Positions 1 through 10,828 of a stretch of 64,000 nucleotides of DNA are shown here, one piece after another; position 1 is the stretch's first letter; each line of letters opens with the position of its first letter. Position numbers and translations under genes: made by a program. Source of the DNA: Erodium maritimum (lineage: Eukaryota > Streptophyta > Magnoliopsida > Geraniales > Geraniaceae); assembly GCA_963921825.1 (NCBI GenBank), contig OY997588.1, positions 66,050,617 to 66,114,616 on the forward strand, given 5' to 3'. Below the pieces are notes generated by a model that saw only the letters and a list, made by a program, of their open reading frames with translations, was not told the DNA's origin and made no database searches.

Positions 1-225
1 AATCTTTGTAATAAACAAAACACTAACATCACCAATTTAATCATAATGGATTCTTTACTAATATAATCATAATAGATTCTTCTTAAATTCCCCACAAATG
101 AGCAAGCACTACAAGGTTAACTCCTAGAATGTGAAACCCATATGGGATTAAATGCTTAACCCATACAGGACAATTTGTAATGAAAGACCCAGATCATCAA
201 TTAAGCACATTACCTTATTGATAAT

Positions 226-352
226 TTACACTATCCAGTTCACACTCATCGAAACTTGTTCACCATCCAAGCTTTGTCGGCCTTCCTCTGCCTCCAGAAA
301 CCCATGGCTCCAACCTTTCTCAATATAATTGAACCCAAGACGGCTTACATCC
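226..352 (-). CDS. Possible last exon of an unidentified minus-strand gene
   Basis: Read on the minus strand, an acceptor-like ATCATAG at about 353-359 is followed by 41 open codons and a TAA at 226-228. The peptide starts DVSRLGFNYIEKGWSHGFLE and ends VSMSVNWIV. I recognise no family. The exon starts with one base of a split codon, which fits the two spare bases at the end of the candidate exon at 2259-2329, but other exons may lie between. Codon content looks more gene-like than the surrounding AT-rich DNA, but this could be chance. Confidence 0.2.
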
Positions 353-503
353 CTATGATATCTCCACATAGCCAATTGGATTTGTTTCAATATTTACATA
401 ACCCATCAAAACATCTGATCTGAAGATTCAGTGGCAAAAAAATTATTTTGCTAATATCATGTAATTGAACAGTGTATACTCAAAGCTCGTGCCCTATATC
501 GAC

Positions 504-838
504 AAAACTAAATTACGAAAGAAAGCTAAAATCAACATAAAAATAACGACTTGAGTGTTATACGAGCAAAACTAAATCAAGAAAGAAAGCTAAAATCAAC
601 ATAGAAATTAATGTATACAGAGGAAAGTGGTTACAGTTTGCTACAAATTTTTGGATATCAACTTCGTCCAATACACAGAACACTAAATCTAAAAATAATG
701 ACTCGAGCATTATATGGACAAAACTAAATTAAGAAAGAAAGCTAAAACCAACATAGAAATTAACAAATATAAAGGAAAGTGGTGACAGTTTGCTAAAAAA
801 ATGGATATCAATTTCGTCTAATACACAAAACACTCAAT
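504..838. repeat. Tandem repeat, about 152-bp period
   Basis: A unit starting with AAAACTAAAT and followed by GAAAGAAAGCTAAA begins at 504, 568 and 720. The copies at 568 and 720 run in parallel through a shared GGAAAGTGG, a CAGTTTGCTA stretch and a GGATATCAA stretch. The first copy is truncated. The copies are diverged, so this is an old local duplication. Confidence 0.75.
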
Positions 839-2258
839 CTTGTTACATACACCAGTGTAAGATGAGATAGTCATCTTCCTTGCACATGAATAAGAAGCAC
901 TATAAGCCCATAGAGAATTTTAATTGGGTTAACAAAATATGGTTTTTTTTTGTTCATTTGAAAGAGCATTTGACAGTGGATTTTGGCAAGTAATTACCTT
1001 TATGGCCATTCAATTTATCCCCCAGAAACAAATTCACTCCAAACAAAAGGTTTGATTTTTAAAGTAGGCAAAAATATTTCATATAAGAGAATTCCAATTT
1101 CCTCAATTATGTATAAAATGATCAGGAAAAAGGAATACTTCACGCCTGCACCCATAAACGAAGAGCATCAGTCACATTTAAGAGGTGGATAACAGTCGCA
1201 TAAAGATAATTGTAGATGCAATACCTATAACTTTACAACCATCGCTTCCAATAGCATTCCAACGCCTCTAAAATGGCTGACAAACATCAGGAAATTGTGC
1301 AAATAATACCAATTTTTGACATCAGGCACACTAAGATCATGCCTCGACGGGAATGAGATGACAAAATCAATTATGCATATCCAAGAAATAAGCATCAAAT
1401 ACTTGTTATCAAGTTAATCATACATTGATATGTTGTCGTCCAACTCACTCACATCTGAAGTTGTCTTACATGCATATCCCAACGAATAGTTGAACTCATC
1501 ATCAATTTTCAAAAAAAAAATATTAATTGGAGAAGATTCTAAAAGAAGAAGATGACGAACTCAGAATATTCTTTTTCTTGTTATCATTAAGTTGTTGTTT
1601 TTCCTCAGGTATTTGTATGCATGCTACTACGACTATTTAATTTTTTTCAAGTATATCATATCTTTTTTATGATGCAAAAGGAGGCTAGCACATCATCCGC
1701 ATCAAATACACACACATGGGGAGGAAGGGGCCTAAAAGGAATTGAAATTATGCATGTAATTTAACCCTTGGAACATCTTGAACATTATCAAGTTCACTCT
1801 TTCTATTAGAAGTGAATCATTTGAATACGAAATTAGCAACACTTGAGAGCAAAATAAGTGTACAACAAATGAAAAGCATTTTCTCGCAAAATAAGCATAC
1901 TTAGAACAAACTCTACCCCAGACTTTTCTACTGAATATTTGACAGACTTTTCTACTACATACTTGACCAGTCTCAGAGCCTGCACAAAGTTTTAGCATAC
2001 GACTATGAACATGTCAAAGAATCAACAATTTCAAGACTCAAAAGCATAAGTTTTTATTATATTCTAAAAAGCATTCATCTTTTACAATCTCACAACGGAC
2101 CACTACTTGGCAATATAGAAATTACTAAACACATTGCTATGATTTCACGAAATGGGTGCTTTGGTTTTGACAGTCTGACAACACCAAAAACACAAAAAAA
2201 ATTTTGAGGAACATAGAAAATAACATGCAATTTTGGATATCATCGTCAAAGAAATAAC

Positions 2259-2329
2259 CTGGAGAACAATCTAAGCTCCAGCTTCACATTTAAACTAAAA
2301 CCGACATAATCTCTACCAATATTGTCCAT
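2259..2329 (-). CDS. Possible first coding exon of the same unidentified gene
   Basis: On the minus strand an ATG at 2327-2329 opens 23 codons (MDNIGRDYVGFSLNVKLELR, then LFS) and ends at a donor-like CCAG|GTTATTTC, with the GT at 2257-2258. The two spare bases match the phase of the candidate exon at 226-352. No domain is recognisable. Transcript evidence is needed before this is treated as a gene. Confidence 0.2.
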
Positions 2330-2639
2330 TGATTCGATCACAAAATGTTATTGACTCTGACGTGCGACTGCACTATAGAGTTTTGCACAAGTTGCAACAT
2401 AGGATTAGATAATAAATCGGTTATAACATATGAATGTTTTGGCAGATTCACTACAGTTGTTCTTCCACAGAAAAGACGGGTGTGATTGGACATGAAGGGG
2501 TATGAATTAAACAAGTGGAAAAAACTATTTGAAATTTCGAAACAAACCTAATGGTATAAGAACCTCATGTTCAGAGCACACAAGACACTATGTTCGTTAA
2601 GTTTGGTAACAAAACATGTAACATGTCACCTTAAAAATC

Positions 2640-2970
2640 TATTTGTTTCGAGTCGTACCAGCACCAAACGGCTGCTATTATCGCGAGAACCGCCGCCGCA
2701 TCGAAAGTATGGTGATCAATAGCGTGCGATTGTTTACAAATATGAAAGATGCTGAGAGGACTCCGCATCCCATGATACTCTGTCTCCGCATCCCATGATA
2801 CTCTGTCTCTATCTTCTCCGCAAATATCGACAGTCCGTATCGGTGCAATAGGAATAGAGGAAATTTGGGAACTTGTACGGGAGAGCGAGTGAGGCGCGTA
2901 AAAATACGATTAGAGGCTATTAGTTAAGCGCGTATTATACAGACTAATTCTCCTTTAATATATAATATAG
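2640..2970 (-). promoter_or_regulatory. Possible promoter and 5' leader, minus strand
   Basis: A GC-richer patch contains a perfect 23-bp direct duplication (2761-2783 and 2784-2806). Upstream on the minus strand lies a TATA-like run at about 2957-2968 (CTATATTATATATT). This looks like a plant promoter and leader for a minus-strand transcript towards the candidate exons, but each signal is weak on its own. Confidence 0.25.
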
Positions 2971-4302
2971 ATTGCTAGAATTTGAAACTGAATGGGCTTT
3001 TACAACTTTTCTCTACAGCTAAGAAATGAAATGAGACAATCCAAATTTGACAACTATTCCTAAGCCCCAAACCCGACATATATCCCTCACACACGTTGTA
3101 CTAGCACGAGTAATCGGACAAATACAATTAAGGACCTTGCATCTCATCCATCCGTTTATGAAATGGATGACTTGGATAAGTTCACACAGTTTTTATGTTA
3201 AACGTGAGTTTTTATTTGATTTCTCCTCATTACTGGTTATTATAATATGATTACATGACAATAATATTAAACCTAATATAATAAGATTATAACGTACTAA
3301 AAGTTTATGTGTCCGAACACACTTCTCTCTCTAAACTTGTTTTCTCTCCACCTTCTCTCTAAAAGTTAGAACCCTAGCGTTGCTCTCGTCGCCGCCGGCG
3401 TCGGAACTGGTCTCATCGAGACTCAGGGATGATGCAGGTGGCTTCACACCTTTCTTTTGCCTCTTTTCTTTTCGCCTGTGAACTTTTCCCCTTTGTTGCC
3501 TTGTCGGGTAACTTCTCACCTCCGCCTTCCCTATTCCTCTCCTCCGCCGGCGGCGTTTGGAATCAGATCCGTGTGGGACGCTTTTCAGCATACTGTTGAT
3601 GGCGGGTTTTGGACCATCTCGCTGTTTGGCTTTTAGTCTCCTCCGGGGCTTGATCTTCGCGGCGGGGTTCGATTTTTTTCCAAATCCACTCTCCACCACT
3701 TCCGTTCTCGGTGTTATCCGGACCTCGTAGGTGTTGCGAGGGGTTATAGCCTACTTTTGGCTTCGATTTGGTGGTTCGGTGCTCTGGATGGAGGTCGACT
3801 CGTGTGAAGGTCAGATCTGGTGTAGCTGATGAACTTCTCTCCATTTCCACCGCGATTTGATTTCTCGGTAAGAAAAGCTCTTCCTTTCTTCACTTTCCAC
3901 TCCTTCCGTTTCAGATTTGGCTATCTAGTTCCTCTTGAACTTGATCTCTCCCCTCGGGTCGTCAACTTGGTGATGGCCATCGACGAGATCTCTTTTGAGA
4001 TCTGAGAGAGACAAGTCTGGAATACCTTCATCCCCTTGTCCTCGCTGGACTGACCCTACTCTAACCCCCTCCTCCTCAATCCTCTGTTTCTCGTCCGTGA
4101 TTAGCGGATAAGGCCCAACATTTGGTGTTGGCCTTTGTTGGGAGTTTCCTAACGGCGTTGTGGGGATTGTAGGTAGGGGAAGGTAGGGATGGGTTTGGGT
4201 TCGGTGGGTGAGGGGGAGAGGTCCCAGTATTTCCATTTCCATGGATACTCGGTTTTGGTTGGTGTGATGGGGGAGACAGATTGGGTTCTCTTTCACTGAG
4301 GA

Positions 4303-5114
4303 CAAGGTTCTAAATACCGGTCGCGGTGAAATATCGGTGAGGTCATCGGTAAAGATATTTCAATATATCGGAGAGATCTCGGGGAGATCTCGGCAGATCG
4401 CGTTTTGTATTAAACAAATATGTATAATAAAAATATAACTAAATACTATAAAAAAATATAACAATAATAACATTTAAATATAAATTATATTATTTTTAAA
4501 TTAATAATATATATATATATATATATTTTTTTTCAGATTTTTAATTTTAATAGTTAATAGTTAAAAAATATATAAAAAGTTATGTTGACTTTAGTCTTTG
4601 TCCAATTACACTAACCCAAATAACCCAACAATTAATTTATACCAAACTTAACTCAGCCCAACAATTGTAAAAACCCAGCCCATTACCTAACAAATATATA
4701 GTAACTTAAATGTAAAAACCCTAACCCCACACCCAACCATCAGCCGTCTCCTTTTCTTTCTCTCTCTCCTTGATCTCTTCTTCTCTCTCTCTCTCCTTCA
4801 TCTCTTCTTCTTTCTCTTTCTCCTTCATCTCTTCTTCTTCTCTCTCTCTCCTTCATCTCTTCTTCTACTCTCTCTCTCACCATCTCTTCTTCCTTCTGGC
4901 TGCGGAGCTGCCCATCCCATCTGGTCCTTGGCCGCCGGAATTTTCCATGACTCGTCGTTATTTTTTTTCCTTCAGATTAACTTTTTTGAAGAGTTGACCG
5001 AGTCAACTCGGGTTGACTGAGTCAACCGAGTTTCTCAGCCGAGACAACGTCTCGTTCGCGCCTACCCCCTTCCTACTGATATCTCGCCGAGATCTCGCGA
5101 TATTTAGAACACTG
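4303..5114. mobile_element. Non-autonomous hAT-type DNA transposon, 812 bp
   Basis: The left end reads CAAGGTTCTAAATACCGG. The right end, reverse-complemented, reads CAGTGTTCTAAATATCGCG, so the termini are imperfect inverted repeats. Both flanks carry the 8-bp duplication ACTGAGGA (4295-4302 and 5115-5122), the length typical of hAT. The ends are full of ATCTCGG/CCGAGAT motifs. The middle has an AT-rich part and a CT-rich array. No transposase is encoded, so it would need a partner in trans. Confidence 0.8.
4750..4895 (+). repeat. CT-rich tandem array inside the hAT element
   Basis: CTTCATCTCTTCTTC-type units with CTCTCTCT spacers recur about four times at roughly 35-bp spacing. It is open in one frame as a Ser/Leu/Phe-rich peptide, but that follows from the base composition and I do not call a gene. 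Confidence 0.75.
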
Positions 5115-5651
5115 ACTGAGGATCATGTGAGTCGTGGGTTGGAGTTTTGGGTGGGGGAGTGGTTTGGAGATGGGCTGGTGGCGCTGGTTCGGGGTCTTTC
5201 CTCCCTTTTTCTTCGTTTCGTTCTGGTGGTGGTCCTAACTTCTCGGTGTGCGACGTCTGAAGATTGGGCAGTGAAGCTTTCGTTCTGAGTTGCTGTGCAT
5301 GGGGCTCGAGGAGTCGAAGTTCATAGGTTTGTCTTTAGGTGTTTCGGTTTTATTTTGTTTTGGGTTGGGTTTGGTAACCCGGGGTTGGAGCCTTGTTGCT
5401 CGTTGTACTTGTTTAGTTTGCTTTCTGGTTAGATTGCTCCCTGGTTGTGTTGATGTTTAAGGTATTAGGGTTTTCCGACCTGTTGGTTTCTTGGTTGCTC
5501 CTGGTTGGGGGCTTAGTTTGGTTGTGTTGTACTAGTGTTCTGCTCTTCATGTTAGTTAATTTGGGTTTCTAGACCTTTGTTGTACCTATTGTATGGGATA
5601 ATGGTTCTGGTTTGAGGTGCTTATAGCATGCTCTTGTTTGTAATGGAGGGG

Positions 5652-5708
5652 TTGAAAACAAGGTTTTTATAAAATTAAAAAAAACTTGCTGATCAATATA
5701 TATATATA
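5652..5708 (+). repeat. Left arm of the 57-bp inverted repeat bounding the virus insertion
   Basis: This arm runs from TTGAAAACAAGG through an A-run and TTGCTGATCAA into (TA)n. It matches the reverse complement of 22514-22570 except within the A-run and the TA count. It is also the 3' tail of the LINE-like element. The MITE and then the virus begin directly after it. Confidence 0.85.
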
Positions 5709-6018
5709 GGGTGGCTATCCAGTAAAAACCCTCCTTATTGTGCAAACTACGAACCAATCTAAACCACAGGATGCGGTCAAAGTGACGTCAGCAGAGCGCG
5801 CGTGAGCGTGTTGACCACGCGCGCGCACGGTGCTAATAGTTTGGCGCGCACAGTGCTAATAGGCCAACCTATTAGCACTGTGCGCCCAAACTATTAGCAC
5901 TATGCGCGCCACGTGTCAGCACTGTGCGCGCGCATCAGCAGCGCGCGCGCCCACGTGAAAGCACCTGGTGAGTTCGTAGTTTGCACAATAAGGGGTGGTT
6001 TTTACCTGATACCAACCC
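5709..6018. mobile_element. (TA)n-inserted MITE, copy 1, 310 bp
   Basis: The ends are inverted repeats of about 50 bp. The left reads GGGTGGCTATCC and continues to CTTATTGTGCAAACTACGAA. The right end, reverse-complemented, reads GGGTTGGTATCAGG and continues to the same core. It sits between TATATATA tracts, so the target was TA. The interior is very GC-rich, with alternating GCGCGC runs and an internal palindrome around GTGCTAATAG. It has TGACGTCA near the left end. A relative lies at 45776-46298. No coding capacity. Confidence 0.85.
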
Positions 6019-6035
6019 TATATATATATAGATAT

Positions 6036-6047
6036 TGGTATCAGAGC
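6036..6047 (+). promoter_or_regulatory. Primer-binding site of the pararetrovirus
   Basis: TGGTATCAGAGC matches the initiator tRNA-Met complement used by plant pararetroviruses and Copia elements to prime minus-strand synthesis. It lies 18 bp after the end of MITE copy 1 and about 150 bp before the coding region. Confidence 0.85.
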
Positions 6048-6194
6048 CTCCCGGCAGGTCAGAAAGATTCTTGTTACAATTTTAGCATCCACATCTACAT
6101 TTTTTGGCATCACTAAATTTAAAGTTGGCATAAGAAACGGTGTTTGTATCTGTTGTGAGTCTTCTTGAGGTAGTAGTGTCGGCATTAAGTCCGT

Positions 6195-8300
6195 TTGAAA
6201 TCTACCTACTGTAGCAACAATTCACACATTTATTCTTTGCCCTCTAAAAGTTTAGTTCTACCAAAACTTTGTGCCATGGATTCTATTTTCTGCAGGAACC
6301 CTTCATCCACATCCGTAAGGTCTTCTTCTTCTTCGTCTTCTAAGAAAAATAAAAATATAATACAAAGTGAAGAAATTACTTATGAGTCTAATGAACAAAA
6401 CTTTGAAGATTTTGAGAAATGTTTAGATGATTGGGATATCCCAAAAGTTAGCAAAACCCAAATATATAAAACTAGTAAACTTGATGTTTTCAGAACTAGT
6501 TTTTCCATCAAAACCGAGGAAAGGGACATTCAGCTTTCAAAACCTCTTGAAAATATTACCCTTTTTTCTCCTACCACTTTAGAGTCCCATAGACAAAATA
6601 ATTATAAATACATCCATATAGGTTTGGTTCAAGTCGCTTTAAAACCCCTCACACGTGAGGGACTAAATACCTCTGTTCTGGCCGCCTTAAGGGATGCCAG
6701 GTTTATCCATTTCGATGATTCCCTGTTGGGAACCGTCGAATCAAGTCTATGCAAAGGACCGGTTTCCTTTGATTGTTACCCAGATCTATCAGTCTCTCTT
6801 AATGACAAACACATTTTAAAATCTTTAGTTCTTCAACTAAAATTACATAATTACAAAATGATGGAAGGATCTATCCTCGTTGCTTTAATATACAAAATCC
6901 ATTACAAAGCTATGATGAGTTCTTTTCACACAAATTATAGACATCGTAGGACAAGCGGTCAAACCCTCCTTTTAGAAACTGACCTCTCCAAATCCCATGC
7001 TGTAGTACCCAAACCCATTCAATGGAGCGAAGTATCGCTCCCTCGGGAATGGATCCTTGATGGAGCAACCAATCCTGTAGAACAAAGCCTTAAAGTTCCC
7101 CAACCAAACACACAAATTAGCAACATAACCCAGTATCAAGACGGAAAAGTGGCAATAAGCTTTGACAGATCAAGGCCTAGTACCAGCTCTCGTTTCTCTG
7201 ATATGTCACGATCAAATTCAATCCGTTCAGATAGGATCTCTAGAGTTCCTTCAGATCTAGGATTTCCCTATAGATCCAGCGATCCAACCAATTTTAGACC
7301 CACTATCTTCATACCCAAAGATTACCAGCCTTCCCCCAACGAAACATCACAGCCCGCCTCAATAAGAAATGTAGATTGTAGCACCCAAATCGCCCAACCT
7401 GTTTACATGCCCCCACCTGGTTCCCCATCCGCATCTTTTATAACTGAAAACATTTCAAATGAAATAAATGTATTAGAAAGTGACTTTGAGCTTGACAAAA
7501 ACTATTTGAGGTCAGATTTTTATGCACCACATAACCATGAAAAACGCATATGGTTTTATCAAAATCTCACACACCAAAAAGTAGAGATTCAACAGTCTTT
7601 TTATGACTTTATTTTACAAAACAAGGTCCATATATTGTTCTTTGAATGGTTCGAGATATATGCATCCCAAAATAAAATTGTATACCCTTTCAAAAATATT
7701 CTTCCTGTTAATACGAAAAGAAGATTGCCTATCTGGGAAACATCTGATGGCCCAGTAGAAGCTGAACACCCACCTCTTCGAAAATTTGAATATGACATCA
7801 AAGGAACATCACATAAGGTAGAAGCTTCCCCTCTAAGGAATGCACGAGCAGATACAACTGAGGATCTAAAAAGTGTCCTCAATCAAAATAATTACACCAA
7901 CATATCTCTATCGACAATCTCAAAACAGTTGAGCAGGATCGAAAAACGTAGTACTGAAACTACCGTAATTTCTTCACATCCTCCCGAAAGAACACAAAAC
8001 CTCAAGAAACCCATGTTCAAACCTTTTCAGGTCTCAAAACCTGCCCAACAGGAACTTACCTCAAGTAGGAGTGAATTCCTTAAAGCCATCACAGACCAAC
8101 TTAGTAAAATAGATAAACCATCCACATCACATAGCGTTGTACCAGACACAACTGACCAGATCTCTAGATGCCAAGTTCTTAACCTAGAATCAAACTCATC
8201 TGATAGTGAAGGATCTGTTAGTTCACCCCTGAAACCTCCTACATTTCCCTCCCATATTCTTCCCCTCTCTCTAGTACCAATACAAAATGATGACATATAG
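6195..8300 (+). pseudogene. Pararetrovirus part: movement protein and start of the coat region
   Basis: Viral fossil. A low-complexity Ser/Lys-rich N-terminal part precedes a 30K-superfamily movement-protein domain at about 6600-7080, recognised by ALKPLTREGLNTSVLAALRD, the FDDSLLGTVES stretch and the GPVSF...DLSVSL stretch. In caulimovirids this protein carries virus through plasmodesmata. The rest is a Ser/Pro-rich linker leading to the coat-protein region. It belongs to the polyprotein that continues downstream. Confidence 0.75.
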
Positions 8301-8371
8301 GATCCCAACCTCATAGGATTGCCCAACCAAATTACAAAGCCTCTTCCATCTACGAGTGGAACTTAGATGGA

Positions 8372-8830
8372 ATGTCAGAATATCAAATCCTCAACCTCCT
8401 CCAACAAATGACCATGGCATCTAATGCCTACAAAACCCAACAAGGAACCTCAGATAAGACCGTGGCTGAACTTCTAATTGTGGGGTTCTCTGGACAACTG
8501 AAAGGGTGGTGGGACCATTACCTAACCTCGCAAGAGCATTCAGACATCCTCAATAGTGTCCAAACAGATAATGAAGGAATGCCTATACTAACAAGTCTAG
8601 GAGAAACCACCCAGGATGCTGTTTCGGTCCTCATTCTTACCATATCTCTCCTTTTTATTGGAGACTCTTTTCATTTGAACGACAAGAACGCAGACCTCTT
8701 GTCGAATCTTCGATGCAAGAAGCTAGGAGATTTTCAGTGGTACAAATCCACATTCCTTTCTAGAGTCATGCTTCGTGAAGACTCTAACCAGCCATTCAGG
8801 AAAGAAAAATTCTGTCTCACCATCCGATAA
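8372..8830 (+). pseudogene. Pararetrovirus part: coat/gag-like region
   Basis: Viral fossil. The VAELLIVGFSGQLKGWWDHY stretch resembles the capsid (gag-like) core of caulimovirids, and it lies between the movement protein and the protease as expected. The sequence downstream to about 9300 is a charged linker. Confidence 0.6.
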
Positions 8831-10828
8831 TCTTGAGCCCGTAATAGACGAACTCATAACTAGTTCCTCCGACACTGAGACTGAAGAAGCCCCCGTTAAG
8901 CGTTGTTGTATGCTTACAAGTGACCAGTCTCTAATACTTGACATGATCGGTAATATTGATGATCCCACTCTGAAAAAACAATACTTGAGTCAGCTCAAGA
9001 CCTCCCTAGAAACCAAGCCAGTTACCAAAACCCAAACTCTAGCTGCACCGTCTTCTAGTACCAACCTATATGACCTTACCATTATCCTGAATAGGAGAAA
9101 GAAGGTACAAACCCCTAAAACCACTATAACTGACCTACATGCCGAAATTAAGACCATCAAAACTGAGATAAGACTATTAAAAGACAAACAAAAGGAGGAT
9201 TCAAGAAAGATCCAACTTCTTATATCTCATGTGGAAAACCAAGACTTAGATAATGAGGAAGGTGAAACATTCCTTCCTCTTCAAACAGAGGGTTTAGAGG
9301 AAGTTCCTGAGGATTTCATATGTGTCCTCAAAGAAGTTACCTCGCGGAAGTATTTTATTAAAATCACTATAGTCTTTCCCGATAACTCCAGCATAGACAC
9401 CATTGCCCTTTTTGACACTGGTGCTGACCAAAACGTCATAAAGCCAGGAATTGTGCCTTTTCGTTTTCAAGAAGAAACAAAAGAAAGGCTCAATACCGCC
9501 AACGATTCAAGACTTCAAATCGTTGGAAAGACCAATGCCTCTGTCTTTAATAACGGATTTTTTCTCAAAACTATCTTTCTCCTATGTCCTAACATTCACC
9601 TTACTGTAATTTTAGGAACTCCCTTTATTAACATGATTACACCATATCAAGTTGATCTTGAAGGTATCAGTTTTAAATCCAAATTCTCAAAACTTGTTTT
9701 CCCTTTCCTAGAGCAACCAAAAACCAGGAGTTTGAACATAATCAAAGCTGAGACTATTTATAACAATGAGATTAATGTCCTTATATCTGGAAAACAGGCA
9801 GACGTTTTGCATCTCAAAAATGAAGTTCACTATAAAAGAATGGAACAGTTCTTAGAAAGTGATTCAGCAAAAACACAAGTGTTATACTTCCAAAACCTTT
9901 TTGAAAAACATGTTTGTTCTGACTTACCTAATGCCTTTTGGGACAGGAAACACCATATGGTCGATCTCCCATATGAACCGGATTTCAGTGATAAACTTAT
10001 ACCTACAAAAACACGTCCAATTCAGATGAATGCTGATATTGAACGGTTTTGTAAAACAGAGATCCAAGACCTTGAGACCAAAGGATTAATTTCAAAATCT
10101 AGATCTCCTTGGTCATGTGCTGCTTTTTATGTCAACAAAGCTTCCGAAATAGAACGCGGCACGCCCCGATTAGTAATAAATTACAAACCTCTGAATAAAG
10201 CCTTAAAATGGATTCGTTATCCGATTCCAAATAAAAAAGATTTGTTACAAAAACTTCATTCTTCTTTTCTTTTTTCAAAATTTGATTTAAAATCAGGTTT
10301 TTGGCAAATTCAAATTGACCCCAAAGATAGATACAAGACGACCTTTATTGTTCCTTTCGGTCAATATGAATGGAATGTCATGCCATTTGGGTTAAAAAAT
10401 GCTCCTTCTGAATTTCAGCGAATTATGAATGATATTTTTAACCCTTACTCTGATTTTTGTATTGTTTACATTGATGATGTACTTGTTTTCTCAAAATCTT
10501 TTGACCAGCATGTGAAGCATCTCAAGACATTCTTTTCCGCGGTAAAGAAGAGTGGTCTTGTTGTCTCAGCCAAAAAAATCTCCCTCTTCAAAACTACAAT
10601 TCGTTTCCTTGGGCATAACATTTTTTGTGGAAAGATAGCGCCCATTGAGCGTTCACTACAGTTTGCAAACAAGTTTCCGGATCGGATTCTTGATAAAACC
10701 CAATTGCAAAGGTTTCTTGGTAGCCTAAACTATGTCTTAGACTTTTGCCCTAATATTAATAGGTTAGCAAAACCTCTGCATAATAGGTTAAAGAAAAACC
10801 ATGAACCATGGACAGATAGACACACTAT
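8775..10828 (+). pseudogene. Pararetrovirus part: protease and reverse transcriptase
   Basis: Viral fossil. A retropepsin-like protease is marked by IALFDTGADQNVI at about 9400-9440 and ILGTPFIN at about 9610. The reverse transcriptase occupies about 9950-10700, with RPIQMN, FDLKSGFWQIQI, MPFGLKNAPSEFQRI and YIDDVLVFS. These are the conserved polymerase blocks of Caulimoviridae. The region is interrupted at 10829 by Copia copy 1, and the RNase H part lies on its far side. Confidence 0.9.

Larger units (their letters stand above)
1..3300. other. AT-rich interval, no confident gene
   Basis: This 3.3 kb stretch is AT-rich and breaks up in all six frames. I see no transposase, reverse transcriptase or recognisable domain. 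It holds a small tandem repeat at 504-838. A GC-richer patch at about 2640-2960, with a TATA-like run beyond it, could be the 5' end of a minus-strand gene. Two short minus-strand open segments with fitting splice signals (226-352 and 2259-2329) are listed separately as weak candidates. The rest could be introns or plain intergenic DNA. Confidence 0.5.
3320..5703 (+). mobile_element. LINE-like (non-LTR) element, non-autonomous, plus strand
   Basis: The left part (3320-4294) has a CT-rich start and GC-rich leader-like sequence of the kind seen at L1-type 5' ends. The right part (5123-5703) ends in an A-rich tail, then TTGCTGATCAA and (TA)n, as plant LINE and SINE 3' ends often do. No reverse transcriptase is present, so it would be a non-autonomous or internally deleted copy. 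A hAT element at 4303-5114 interrupts it. Family and exact left end are uncertain. A transcribed non-coding gene remnant is an alternative. Confidence 0.4.

Noticed and set aside
3331-4305. Three open frames of 95-126 codons on the minus strand
   Set aside because: They overlap in different frames of a GC-rich leader-like region, with Arg/Pro-rich composition and no domain. They look like shadows of the LINE-like 5' end.
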